This document shows positions 34,541 to 43,700 of a stretch of 64,000 nucleotides of DNA, in pieces. The first letter of the stretch is position 1; every line of letters starts with the position of its first letter. Source of the stretch: JAAEPI01 sp964352625 (GTDB lineage Bacteria > Bacteroidota > Bacteroidia > Cytophagales > Cyclobacteriaceae); assembly GCA_964352625.1 (NCBI GenBank), contig CAYGSD010000004.1:62001-126000 (forward strand), read 5' to 3'. A program made the translations under genes and the position numbers. The notes below the pieces were generated by a model. The model saw nothing but the letters and a program-made list of their open reading frames with translations, was not told the DNA's origin and made no database searches.

Positions 34541-36927
34541 TTACCGTTGATTTCTTGTAAATCTAACCGAAGTGCGGCGAGTAGGGACTCCAAATTGTCT
34601 CTAATTTTTTTGAAGGTTTGCAGCGAGATTTTGTTCCCTGATCTTGCCGAAATCTCTGTTTTTTTCAAAATATCCACAAGAGCATCTGCGCGGAAATGTC
34701 TTGTGGGACCTAGTATTTTATGTAGAATGTCGGCACAGGCCAACCAGTCCTTTTCGTTAAATGATCTTTCCAAAATCACTAGATTTTCAGTTGTGCTATT
34801 TATGTAAGTTGCTATCAAGTCGATGCTTAAATCTTGGTCACCCATTTGGAATATCCCATCCACGCTATAGGTCGGGTGGTTCGTCTGAAGGACATTTTTT
34901 TTATCATTTTTCTGCCCTGAAAAGTTACATTCCTGTGCAATTGCTTCCAGCAGTTCTGTTTCATGAAATGGCTTTCTCAAAATCCGATCGACACCTGCTT
35001 TTCTGGCATGCGATAGATCCTGATCGGACACTGTAGCAGTCAGACCAATGATTGAGACTTGCTTATTAGGGCTGTTCTCATTGCGGATCCTTTCTACGAC
35101 CTCAAGTCCGTGCATCTTGGGCATTTTGAAATCCAGAAGAACTACATCGTATTTGTGCTCTTGCAACATTTCTAGGGTCTGAAGCCCGTCTCCTGCTTGA
35201 TCGTGTGTAATGCCATGATTGTTCAAGATTGCGGTTAGAAGTTTTCGATTGAAGATTTCATCATCCGCAATAAGTGCATGCATTCCGGCTAGGTTAGGAA
35301 GTTCGGATTTTGGCTCAGTCTCTACTTCGAACTCATCAACTACTTCGAATGGGAGGCTAATAGTGAACGTGCTGCCTAGCCCCGGCTCACTGTCTACTTG
35401 GATTTTACCTTGATGTTTTGCTACTAGTTTGCTGACGATGGCGAGCCCGAGTCCAGTCCCTTTATTCGCAAGCTCTTGCTCCACCTGGGCGAAATCTTGA
35501 AATATCATTTCTTGTTTGGACTTGGCGATACCAATTCCGGTATCAGAAACTTTTAGGATTAAAGTAATTCGTTTCTCATTTCTGTACTCACAGGACGCCC
35601 GAACGGCCACTTCACCTTCTGAAGTAAACTTTATCGCATTCGTGATTAGGTTGAGCAGAATCTGACGAATGCGATAAGGGTCACCCTTAATGAACTGGGG
35701 AATTTCATCTAGTTGACAACTTAGTTTTATGCCTTTTTCTTCGGCTCTGTGGTTTAGCAAAGCGATTGACTGTATGATGATTTCTGTTGGGTCGAAGGGT
35801 TTCTTATCTAGCTTGAGATTTCCGGATTGCAGTTTGGAAAAATCCAGGACATCATTCAAAATATGGGTCAAATGATCGGATGATTTTTCGATGATACTCA
35901 GTTGCTCTCTTTGTTCCTCAGTGAGTTTTGTATCTAATAATATCCTTGAAAACCCTGCGATGGCATTCATAGGTGTCCGAAGCTCATGGCTCATATTCGC
36001 TAGGAATTGCTCTTTTTCTCTAGCTAAGGCAAGCGCACTTTTTCTTGATAAGCTAAGAGCGGTTTGATATTTCTTGGTGCGACCTATGTACAGAATTAGT
36101 GCTGATAAGGTGAGAAGTAACATTGCCGGAACCATCAGGCCAAATAGTGTGACGTATTTGTTGGTGTACTTGGCTCGGTCTTGAGCCTTCACGGTTTCAT
36201 CTCTCATTCTTGCTAGCTCCCACTTTTCTAAGGATTCTATGACTCCCAGTATCTTTATCTGCACTTCATCATGATCCCTTCGAAGTGAAAACTCTTTAAA
36301 TTTCTGATTGTAAGCTTCTTTCTGAGCGCTTTTGGCAAGCTCTTCCAGTTGGGTTTGGATTTGGCCCTGGTAGTTCGCTGAGGCCACTTTACTTGCGTCC
36401 CTTTTCTCGCTCGATGAGCCCGAGAACAGTGCACTTAGAAAATTCTTCTTTTTGGTTTCAAGCGAGTCGGAAGGGATTTCGTCTAGTGTCAGTTTGAAAT
36501 CATCGAATGATTTGGACACGGTGTTGTAGTCCAGATCAGCTACTTGTTTGAGTACAGTACCCTTCACTAGAATAAGGTTTTTTAGGCTATCAATTAGCTT
36601 GAGGGCTGATTCATCTGTATTCCTTTTTCTTAAGGAATCCAAGTCGTTGATTGAGTTGGAGATATTGATGTCAAAGTTTTCTTGAAAGACTTTCTCGTTT
36701 GAAAAAACGAATCGCTCTGTGTTGTATTCCATTCTATCGAGCTCCCTTTCAACTTGGTTTATCAAAACCAGATCGTACTGTGGTTTTACCTCATTGTCCA
36801 GTGTGTCAATGATTTTATCAAGATTTTGGTAAGCCAAAGACCCGATGATAGAAACACCCAGGGTAGTAAGAATTAGCGATGTGCCTAGGAGATACGGAAA
36901 AAAGGTTCGTTTAATCTTGAGCCTCAT
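34537..36927 (-). CDS. Hybrid sensor histidine kinase (HK-REC-Hpt)
   Basis: 796 residues from the ATG at 36927. Two membrane helices (about 10-30 and 250-275) enclose a periplasmic helical sensor of about 220 residues. Then HisKA with His in MSHELRTPMNAIAG, HATPase_c with DTGIGIAKSKQE and GTGLGLAIVSKL, a receiver with LLDFKMPKMHG, and a C-terminal Hpt-like domain with DILHKILGPTRHF. This is a full four-step phosphorelay that can pass phosphate to the sigma-54 regulator just downstream. The signal is unknown; the sensor resembles 4-helix-bundle types. Confidence 0.94.
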   Translation of the reverse strand: MRLKIKRTFFPYLLGTSLILTTLGVSIIGSLAYQNLDKIIDTLDNEVKPQYDLVLINQVERELDRMEYNTERFVFSNEKVFQENFDINISNSINDLDSLRKRNTDESALKLIDSLKNLILVKGTVLKQVADLDYNTVSKSFDDFKLTLDEIPSDSLETKKKNFLSALFSGSSSEKRDASKVASANYQGQIQTQLEELAKSAQKEAYNQKFKEFSLRRDHDEVQIKILGVIESLEKWELARMRDETVKAQDRAKYTNKYVTLFGLMVPAMLLLTLSALILYIGRTKKYQTALSLSRKSALALAREKEQFLANMSHELRTPMNAIAGFSRILLDTKLTEEQREQLSIIEKSSDHLTHILNDVLDFSKLQSGNLKLDKKPFDPTEIIIQSIALLNHRAEEKGIKLSCQLDEIPQFIKGDPYRIRQILLNLITNAIKFTSEGEVAVRASCEYRNEKRITLILKVSDTGIGIAKSKQEMIFQDFAQVEQELANKGTGLGLAIVSKLVAKHQGKIQVDSEPGLGSTFTISLPFEVVDEFEVETEPKSELPNLAGMHALIADDEIFNRKLLTAILNNHGITHDQAGDGLQTLEMLQEHKYDVVLLDFKMPKMHGLEVVERIRNENSPNKQVSIIGLTATVSDQDLSHARKAGVDRILRKPFHETELLEAIAQECNFSGQKNDKKNVLQTNHPTYSVDGIFQMGDQDLSIDLIATYINSTTENLVILERSFNEKDWLACADILHKILGPTRHFRADALVDILKKTEISARSGNKISLQTFKKIRDNLESLLAALRLDLQEINGK

Positions 36928-36950
36928 AATGATACAATTTAGCATAAGAA

Positions 36951-36972
36951 AAGGGGAGCAAGCGCTCCCCTT
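36951..36972 (-). terminator. Hairpin terminator after the DUF4382 gene
   Basis: AAGGGGAGC pairs with GCTCCCCTT around AAGC. On the minus strand it follows the DUF4382 stop and lies just before the hybrid kinase ATG. Confidence 0.75.
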
Positions 36973-36994
36973 CCGGTATAAAGTGTGGTGGATA

Positions 36995-37921
36995 TTATTG
37001 AATAATGATATTGGCTACCAAATTGGTGTTAGATTCAATGTTGACAAAATCCAGAACATTTCCACTAACCGAAACCGAAGATTCAAGGCTTCCTTCAAAC
37101 TCCAAATCTTCATCGTCATCCATGTTGGAGTAGGATGCTACCACAAATTCGTATTCACCTTCTTCCATGAATGCCAGAGTGTATGTGCCGTTTTCAGCTA
37201 CCACGGCAGAATTGACGGAATTCTGGTATCGGGTTTCATTTTCTGCAGGCGCATTTTCCTCAGAAGCGTCGAATGTCCCTTTTTTGTAAGCATAAACCAC
37301 AAGTCTATCTTCGGTGGTGCCACTCACTGTTCCAGTGATTTTACCGGTCACTCTCTCCTCCACTAGTCTTGCATTTGATCTGAGCATAAACGCACCTTCA
37401 GAATTGGTCACAATCGCTTTCCTTAAATCAATGTCCGCAACCAAATCGGTAGTTTGATTAGCAGCCACGGTGAATGCTCCACTTATCTTATATCCTGTGG
37501 TAGTGGCATTTTCAATCACCAACTCTGTGGTGGTTTGATCGGCCATCTCAACATATGAATCCGCCTCTGCGGACATGATAAGTCTAATATCAGAATAAGA
37601 TCCTGCTTTCAGGTCACCGGAACCAAGCGCATAGGTTTCACCGTTCTGATAAGCCATAATGTTGAATAGCTTCGGTGAGTCGAAAGTGGCAATGGTTCTT
37701 GAGTTACCGTTGGCGGTAGCTTGAACTTCTTTCACTGAAAGATAAACGCCGTTTACATTCTCCGCATCAACTGCCGCATCAGTTACTTTAATGTTTGCCT
37801 CACCTTGCGAAGAAATCTCTCCATCTGTGTCTCCGCAACTAGCGAGGAACGTGACAATTAAAAGCGTGGTGCCAAATAGTGCCAATGATTTTTTGATTGT
37901 ATTAATGTTTGAAGTTTTCAT
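36995..37921 (-). CDS. DUF4382 domain lipoprotein
   Basis: 308 residues from the ATG at 37921; the signal ends in FLASCGD. Residues about 40-180 form a DUF4382 domain (NIKVTDAAVDAENVNGVYLS, VKEVQA, LKAGSYSDIRLIM), followed by a carboxypeptidase-regulatory-like Ig-type domain with NGTYTLAFMEEGEYEFVVAS. DUF4382 lipoproteins are common in Bacteroidota; role unknown. A good sigma-54 promoter lies 41 bases upstream, and the sigma-54 regulator and kinase genes follow on the same strand. Confidence 0.85.
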   Translation of the reverse strand: MKTSNINTIKKSLALFGTTLLIVTFLASCGDTDGEISSQGEANIKVTDAAVDAENVNGVYLSVKEVQATANGNSRTIATFDSPKLFNIMAYQNGETYALGSGDLKAGSYSDIRLIMSAEADSYVEMADQTTTELVIENATTTGYKISGAFTVAANQTTDLVADIDLRKAIVTNSEGAFMLRSNARLVEERVTGKITGTVSGTTEDRLVVYAYKKGTFDASEENAPAENETRYQNSVNSAVVAENGTYTLAFMEEGEYEFVVASYSNMDDDEDLEFEGSLESSVSVSGNVLDFVNIESNTNLVANIIIQ

Positions 37922-37961
37922 AATGTGTGTTTTAGTTAAAAATTTATTTCGTTTGAGTGGT

Positions 37962-37977
37962 TGCGAATGATATGCCA
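37962..37977 (-). promoter_or_regulatory. Sigma-54 promoter for the DUF4382 gene
   Basis: Minus strand TGGCATATCATTCGCA: TGGCA and CGCA with GG and GC ten bases apart, matching TGGCAYR-N4-TTGC at nearly all key positions. Transcription would start near 37951, 30 bases before the ATG at 37921. Confidence 0.7.
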
Positions 37978-38104
37978 CAAGGACTAATAGTTTGAAAATC
38001 AGCGTGATAGGATATGATCACTCGCCCTTATTTTCTCGATATGAGAAAATTGACCTGATTTTGAGATTGAAATGATGGAGTTTGTCAGAGATTGAAGGCA
38101 CAAA

Positions 38105-38132
38105 AAAACCCAACCATGAATGGTTGGGTTTT
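38105..38132 (-). terminator. Terminator after tRNA-Asn
   Basis: AAAACCCAACCA pairs with TGGTTGGGTTTT over a four-base loop; T-run on the minus strand, eight bases beyond the tRNA 3' end. Confidence 0.92.
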
Positions 38133-38139
38133 GCTTGGG

Positions 38140-38213
38140 CTCCTCTTCTTGGGCTCGAACCAAGGACCCTCTGATTAACAGTCAGATGCTCTAACCAGCT
38201 GAGCTAAAGAGGA
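38140..38213 (-). tRNA. tRNA-Asn (anticodon GTT)
   Basis: On the minus strand the acceptor stem TCCTCTT pairs with AAGAGGA, the D-arm has AGCTCAGCTGGTTAGAGC, the anticodon arm is CTGACTGTTAATCAG (anticodon GTT) and the T-arm contains GGTTCGAGC. G is the discriminator base. CCA is not encoded. Confidence 0.97.
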
Positions 38214-38298
38214 ATGTTCCTTAAAAAGGTTTGCAAATTTATACTGTGCTATTTACCGTCCAAAATTTTGACGAATAAAAACCAATATAATTTCACTA

Positions 38299-39813
38299 CT
38301 AGTCAAGCCTAATCATGAATTGTGTGCCTTTGTTCGGCTCACTTTTCACTTGAATCTTTCCCTGATGAAAGTCAATGATTGTTTTGACTAGATACAACCC
38401 AAGGCCACTGCCGGGTTTGTGTGTATAAAGGCGCTCAAACGGTTTGAAAATTTGATCTTGGTATTTGACCGAATCGAAACCGAGTCCGGTATCTCGCCAC
38501 ACCAAATACGACTTTCCACCTTTAGTGAATACTCTTATTTCTATGACAAGCGGTTTGTCGGGATTTCTGTATTTCAGTGAGTTTGTAAGAAGGTTTTGAA
38601 TAATACTAGTCAAGTGGGAGATGGGATAAATCATACTCTCTATTTCTAGCTTCTTTTTAATGATTGCCTTTGCCTCTTTCACATGGATAAGGTGAGATCG
38701 CTCCACCTCTTCAATGACTGTGGCGATATTGGCCTCCTGCATTTCACTTTTCAAATCTTCTCGGAGACGGTTGACTTTTGATAGGGCATTCACCGTTTCT
38801 TCAAGTGTCTTTAAGGAAATCACCGTGTTGTTTTTCACCGATTGAAAGTTCGCCTCCGGCATTCGCTGGTCAAGCATGGTCACAAGCGACTTGGCATTTT
38901 CGATTGGGGCTTTGAGGTCATGAGATGTGCGATAGGAAAAGGCGACAAACTTCTCAATCTCATTTTGGGCGTGCTGTAAGCGCACGGCCATTTCGTTAAA
39001 TGCATCCACTATGTCTTCGGTGATACTCGACCCGCGAATTCTGAGCCTAGTATCCAATTTACCATCTCCAAGCTCGATTGCTCCACGGCGAATGTCCTCG
39101 AGGGGTTGCCAAATGCGGAAGCTGTATAGGTAGGCGAGGATCAATGATGCAATGACAAAAATTAGGGTCAGGATGATAATCCAGTTCATGGAAAGCAATT
39201 CTTCGTCTTCAACAAGCTTGACCAAGGCTTCCGTAAAATGCTCATGACGGAGAAGGACTGAAGCTACTCGCTTGTTGAATTCATCTTCCTCTCGCTCTAC
39301 ACGTTCGGCAGCAAATAACGCAGACCGTAAATCTCCATTCTCTAAATGCTCGAGAACCTCAAAAGCGTGCTCTTCATATTTAGCATGGTCAATTTCTAAT
39401 TTCTTGAGTGAGAGCAGTAGGGCCTCCAACTTAATGGTGTGCTTCGCCTCGTCAGTTTGAGTCATCGCCGTTTTAACTCTTTCCTGGGCATCAAGCAAGT
39501 CTCTGTCAACTTCCTTGGCTAAAAACCGAAAGGTGCTGTCCGCCGCAACGAAGTTGACGCCTGCCAACTGCAATTGATCAATTTCCTGAGCGTACCTAAT
39601 GGCTCTTTCCAAGTTAATTGATTGCTCAAGCTGGTTGGTTTCAATTTTGGTAAGCACCTCTACCAATGGCAGGTCAATGTTGGCGATATCTTCTATTTCT
39701 CCATGAGTAGTCGCGATTCTGATCAAACTTATTGAACCCAAAATGACGAGGAGGAAAATCAGAAGGCCGCTCCTTCTTATTAACGAATCTCTGATCTTAG
39801 ACTTTGTACTCAT
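38299..39813 (-). CDS. Sensor histidine kinase
   Basis: 504 residues. Two membrane helices (about 15-35 and 205-230) frame a helical, Glu-rich periplasmic sensor of four-helix-bundle type. A HAMP region follows, then HisKA with His in SYRTSHDLKAPIENAK near residue 298, and HATPase_c with NSLKYRNPDKP, DTGLGFD and GSGLGLYLVKTI. No response regulator is adjacent. Its start overlaps the GAF-DHp gene upstream by 17 bases, so the two are co-expressed. Confidence 0.92.
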   Translation of the reverse strand: MSTKSKIRDSLIRRSGLLIFLLVILGSISLIRIATTHGEIEDIANIDLPLVEVLTKIETNQLEQSINLERAIRYAQEIDQLQLAGVNFVAADSTFRFLAKEVDRDLLDAQERVKTAMTQTDEAKHTIKLEALLLSLKKLEIDHAKYEEHAFEVLEHLENGDLRSALFAAERVEREEDEFNKRVASVLLRHEHFTEALVKLVEDEELLSMNWIIILTLIFVIASLILAYLYSFRIWQPLEDIRRGAIELGDGKLDTRLRIRGSSITEDIVDAFNEMAVRLQHAQNEIEKFVAFSYRTSHDLKAPIENAKSLVTMLDQRMPEANFQSVKNNTVISLKTLEETVNALSKVNRLREDLKSEMQEANIATVIEEVERSHLIHVKEAKAIIKKKLEIESMIYPISHLTSIIQNLLTNSLKYRNPDKPLVIEIRVFTKGGKSYLVWRDTGLGFDSVKYQDQIFKPFERLYTHKPGSGLGLYLVKTIIDFHQGKIQVKSEPNKGTQFMIRLD

Positions 39814-40555
39814 CCTGTTCGATTTTAGCGATCATTACTCTGATAACATCATCCAGTTTTAACGTCTCCACTTTTATCAATGAAAGGATTTCATCGACTT
39901 CCTCATCGTCTTTTAGATGCTTTACCAGATCTACCAGAGAGAGAAGGTTTGTGATTGGATGACGCAGGTTATGCGCGGTATAAAAAATGAAATCGTCGAG
40001 CTTTGAAGATTCTACCTCCGGTATACCGAAGACTTTGTCTTGGACAGGCTCAAATTTGAAATTGCTTCTCAATGATTCCCGAATCAAGGAGCCTACACAG
40101 CAAAGTACATTTTGATCCTCAATGTCATAAATCCGCTTGTTTTTGTCGGCAACTAATAGGAACCCAAGTAGATTATCTGACCCTTTCAGCGGTAGGCATA
40201 CCCAAGAGTTTATACCACTACCTAAGCGCTCACCCAGTTGTGGGATATCCCAACTTTTGTCTTTAGCATTCGGCTGATGAATTATTTCTGAGGATTGGAC
40301 TAATGGCAGGATGTCAAAATAATCCTTGGTGCGAATCGGTGAGAGATTGGAACTGAAGGTTTTTTCGTCCTTACTGTAACTTTTGGTACAGCAGAAATTA
40401 TCATTTTCTGCATCATGGAACCAAAAGGAAGCGAAATTCACCGCTAGCTCATCGGACAAACACTTTATTGCCTTTTCCACGAAAAGGTCAAAATCTGATT
40501 GAATATCTCCCGATAAAGAAAGACGAATTAATTCCGAAACGGCCCGTACTTCCAT
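39797..40555 (-). CDS. GAF domain plus DHp-like helices, no kinase ATPase domain
   Basis: 252 residues. A GAF domain spans about 15-165 (LAVNFASFWFHDA, SWVCLPLKGSDNLLGFLLVAD). Then DDFIFYTAHNLRHPITNLLSL at 187-207 reads as a HisKA H-box, with His195 in the phospho-acceptor position, followed by a second helix and the end of the protein. The HATPase domain that should follow is absent; the protein simply stops. It overlaps the complete kinase gene, so it may be a phosphoacceptor or dimerisation partner for that kinase. Confidence 0.75.
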   Translation of the reverse strand: MEVRAVSELIRLSLSGDIQSDFDLFVEKAIKCLSDELAVNFASFWFHDAENDNFCCTKSYSKDEKTFSSNLSPIRTKDYFDILPLVQSSEIIHQPNAKDKSWDIPQLGERLGSGINSWVCLPLKGSDNLLGFLLVADKNKRIYDIEDQNVLCCVGSLIRESLRSNFKFEPVQDKVFGIPEVESSKLDDFIFYTAHNLRHPITNLLSLVDLVKHLKDDEEVDEILSLIKVETLKLDDVIRVMIAKIEQDEYKV

Positions 40556-40717
40556 AGGTGGTTTATTGAGGCAGGTAATTTACATTTTTTCTAGAATCAC
40601 ATGAAAACAACATTTCATGGAGAGGGGCTGAACAAAAAGGAGTTGATTAATATTGGTGAACGGTTTAGTTTTTTTAACTTGTTTGATCAAACAATACTAA
40701 TCACCAAAAGATTTGAC

Positions 40718-43700
40718 ATGAATACAACCTTAAAAAGATCGACGTTTGGAGTTAGGTTTCTTGTGGCCATTGGGCTTCTGAGTACGCTGACTCTAGCACA
40801 GGGACAAGAAAGGATTTGCCATTCGTATGAGTATGAATTGGCCCAAAGAGAGAAATATCCGGAGCTTGGAACCATACAGGAGTTCGAAGCAAGATTTGAG
40901 TCCATAGTTAACCGAGTGAAAAGTGCTCGCACCTCAGAAGAGGGCGTCTTCACTATTCCAATTATAGTTCACGTCATCCATGATGGAGAATCCATAGGTA
41001 CTGGAGATAATATATCTGCTGCCTTGGTGGAGGCCCAGATCAATCAATTGAATTATGATTTCAGAAAAATTTCTGGAACATCTGGATACAACGAAGATCC
41101 AGTAGGTGCCGATACATTTATTGAATTCGCACCGGCACTTGTTGATGAGAATGGAAATCTACTTTCCGAGCCAGGAATAAACCGGATCAATAGAAACGAC
41201 ATGGGATGGAATGCCCCGCCTTATGATGGAATTGGGTCATCTTATATAGACGATGTAATTAAAGCTGATTCCTACTGGAACCCTGATTCGTACTTTAATT
41301 TCTGGGTTATGGATTTGAGTGGAGGACTACTGGGCTATGCTCAATTCCCGAGCTCTTCCGGTCTTGACGGGCTGAACACAAACGGAGGATTAGCCGAAAC
41401 GGATGGTGTAGTTGTTTTGACCAGTTCGGTAGGAGGAGATGATCTTCCTAATCCGAGTGGTGGAAGCTTTGATCTGGGAAGAACAGCAACTCATGAGGTT
41501 GGTCACTGGTTAGGCTTAAGACACATATGGGGTGATGGCGGATGTGGCGTTGATGATTTCTGCGAGGACACCCCTGAATCCGACGCTTCCAATGGCGGTT
41601 GCCCAACAGGACATGAGAGCTGCGGAACCGTCGACATGATTGAAAACTACATGGATTATACAGATGATGCGTGTATGAATATTTTCACACTGGATCAAAA
41701 AGCTAGAATGGATGCTGTGCTGGCTGTTTCACCGAGAAGAGCCTCTTTGGCGAATTCTACCGTTCACCTTGCTCCCTTCCCGAACTTGATTATCAGCGAA
41801 GTGGTCGATGGAACTGAGGATGGAGATGTGCCAAAGTATGTAGAAATTCATAATGCTGGCGAGGATACATATGACCTGAGTACATTGTCAATTAGAATAT
41901 TTGGGGACGGTGCGAGCGAGCATACGGCGTCTGTTGATATTACTGATGAAACAATGCTTGCAGGTGGAGAGTCTTATGTTATTTCGACGGTATCTTTTGA
42001 TGCTGGCTGGGGTTTTGATTTCACATCTGAGACCCCTGACCAAATTAGCCTCATGATAGATGTAGACGGAGGGGATGCCGTGCAGCTGTATGACAATGAT
42101 ACAGGACTTGCCATTGATGTCTTCGGTGTGATTGGAGAAAATGGTGTTGGGTCAGATTGGAACTATACCGATGGGATAGCCGAGAGGAAGAGCTACATAC
42201 TAGGTCCAAATAATGGAAATTTCTCAAGTGAGTACTGGTCTTTTGATGAATACTCTGCCTCGGCTGCAAGCCCGGGCTCACATACTGCCGAAACACCAGC
42301 CAATGATCCCTCATTAGCCGGATTGTCTGGAATAATTGATGGAGACGCGTACTTTGCCTGTGAAGGTTCTATCGACCTGAACCCAGTTGTATCAATTCAA
42401 AATCTTGGTACTGCGGCCATTAGTTCAGTTAATCTTTATGTAGACAACAATGGATCAATATCTTCAGTATTAGCGGAATTTGATCCTGAGATTGAACCAG
42501 GTGCTTCTGCAGATTTCGATTTGTCTTCTCTAAATATTTCATTAGATGGCGACTATTATTTTGCAGTTAGCATTGATGATGAAACAGATGGAAATCCAAC
42601 AAATAATAATGACCAAAGCGTTGATTATTCTGTGAATATTTTCGAAGATGCTTCAACACTGACAATAGAAACACAATCGGATGATTACCCAGAAGAAATT
42701 TCTTGGGCTATTTCAGATACGGAAGGAAATATCATTTATGAGAAATCGTCTTTTGACGCTAATTCGCTAGATTATGCGGACGTTTGCCTTGAAGATGGAG
42801 ATTATGTTTTTTCCCTCTCTGATTCCTTTGGAGACGGCATTTTCGGAGGATATAGTTCGTTGTACATTGGAGAAGAATTGATCGTAAGTATTCCAGGTGA
42901 TCACCCGGATTTCGATGCATTTTTCTTTGCTGATCCAGAAACAATTGAGGTTGCTTTTTCAATTCCATTTGTTGCATACAATGATGTAGCTGTTGAAATA
43001 ACAACCCCAACGGCAGGCGCATTAGACTTTTGTTCCAATTTTGTGTCTCTAGGAGCTGTTCTTTCTAATGATGGAACTACTGTGATTAATTCAATTGAGA
43101 TTAGTTATGGAATTTCAGGAAGCTTGAGCACCGTAACATACGATGACTTGTTCTATACGCCTGGAGAAGAAATTGAAGTTGACTTTGGTTTAATTGAACT
43201 CATAGAAGGATCGAATTCTGTTGAAGTCAATATTGTTTCCATAAATGAGGTCGCAGATGACAATGATGAAAATGATGGAAGCGCTGAGGTGACTTTCACA
43301 GAATCTGAAGGAAACGCTCTATTTGTCACCCTTTCGACAGATTCGTACCCGGAAGAAACGTCTTGGGAAGTGACGGATTCTGAGGGTGCCGTAGTGGCAG
43401 AAAATGGTCTACTCTCTAGCAATGCGGACGTGCAAAATGTCTTATGTCTGGACGATGGCACCTATACTTTTACTCTTTTTGATTCTTTCGGCGATGGCAT
43501 TGAGAATGACATTGCTTTGGTGATAGAAGATTCTGAAGAGCAGCAAGTGGCTGTTCTAGGGGGTGGTTTTGATAATGAATCTTCTGTGACCTTTACACTT
43601 CCTTATGTAGCATTCACGGATATGAGCGTATCCATTCTTGATCCTGTTGACGCATCAACAGTAACTAGCTGTAGCAACATTGTCCCGGTGGAAGTGGAAA

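Noticed and set aside
38140..38213. Integration site for a mobile element at the tRNA
   Set aside because: No integrase or duplicated tRNA end was found near it.
43153..43461. Minus-strand frame inside the M43 protease
   Set aside because: Low-complexity Ser/Thr-rich shadow of the Asp/Glu-rich plus-strand gene; no domain or spacing support.
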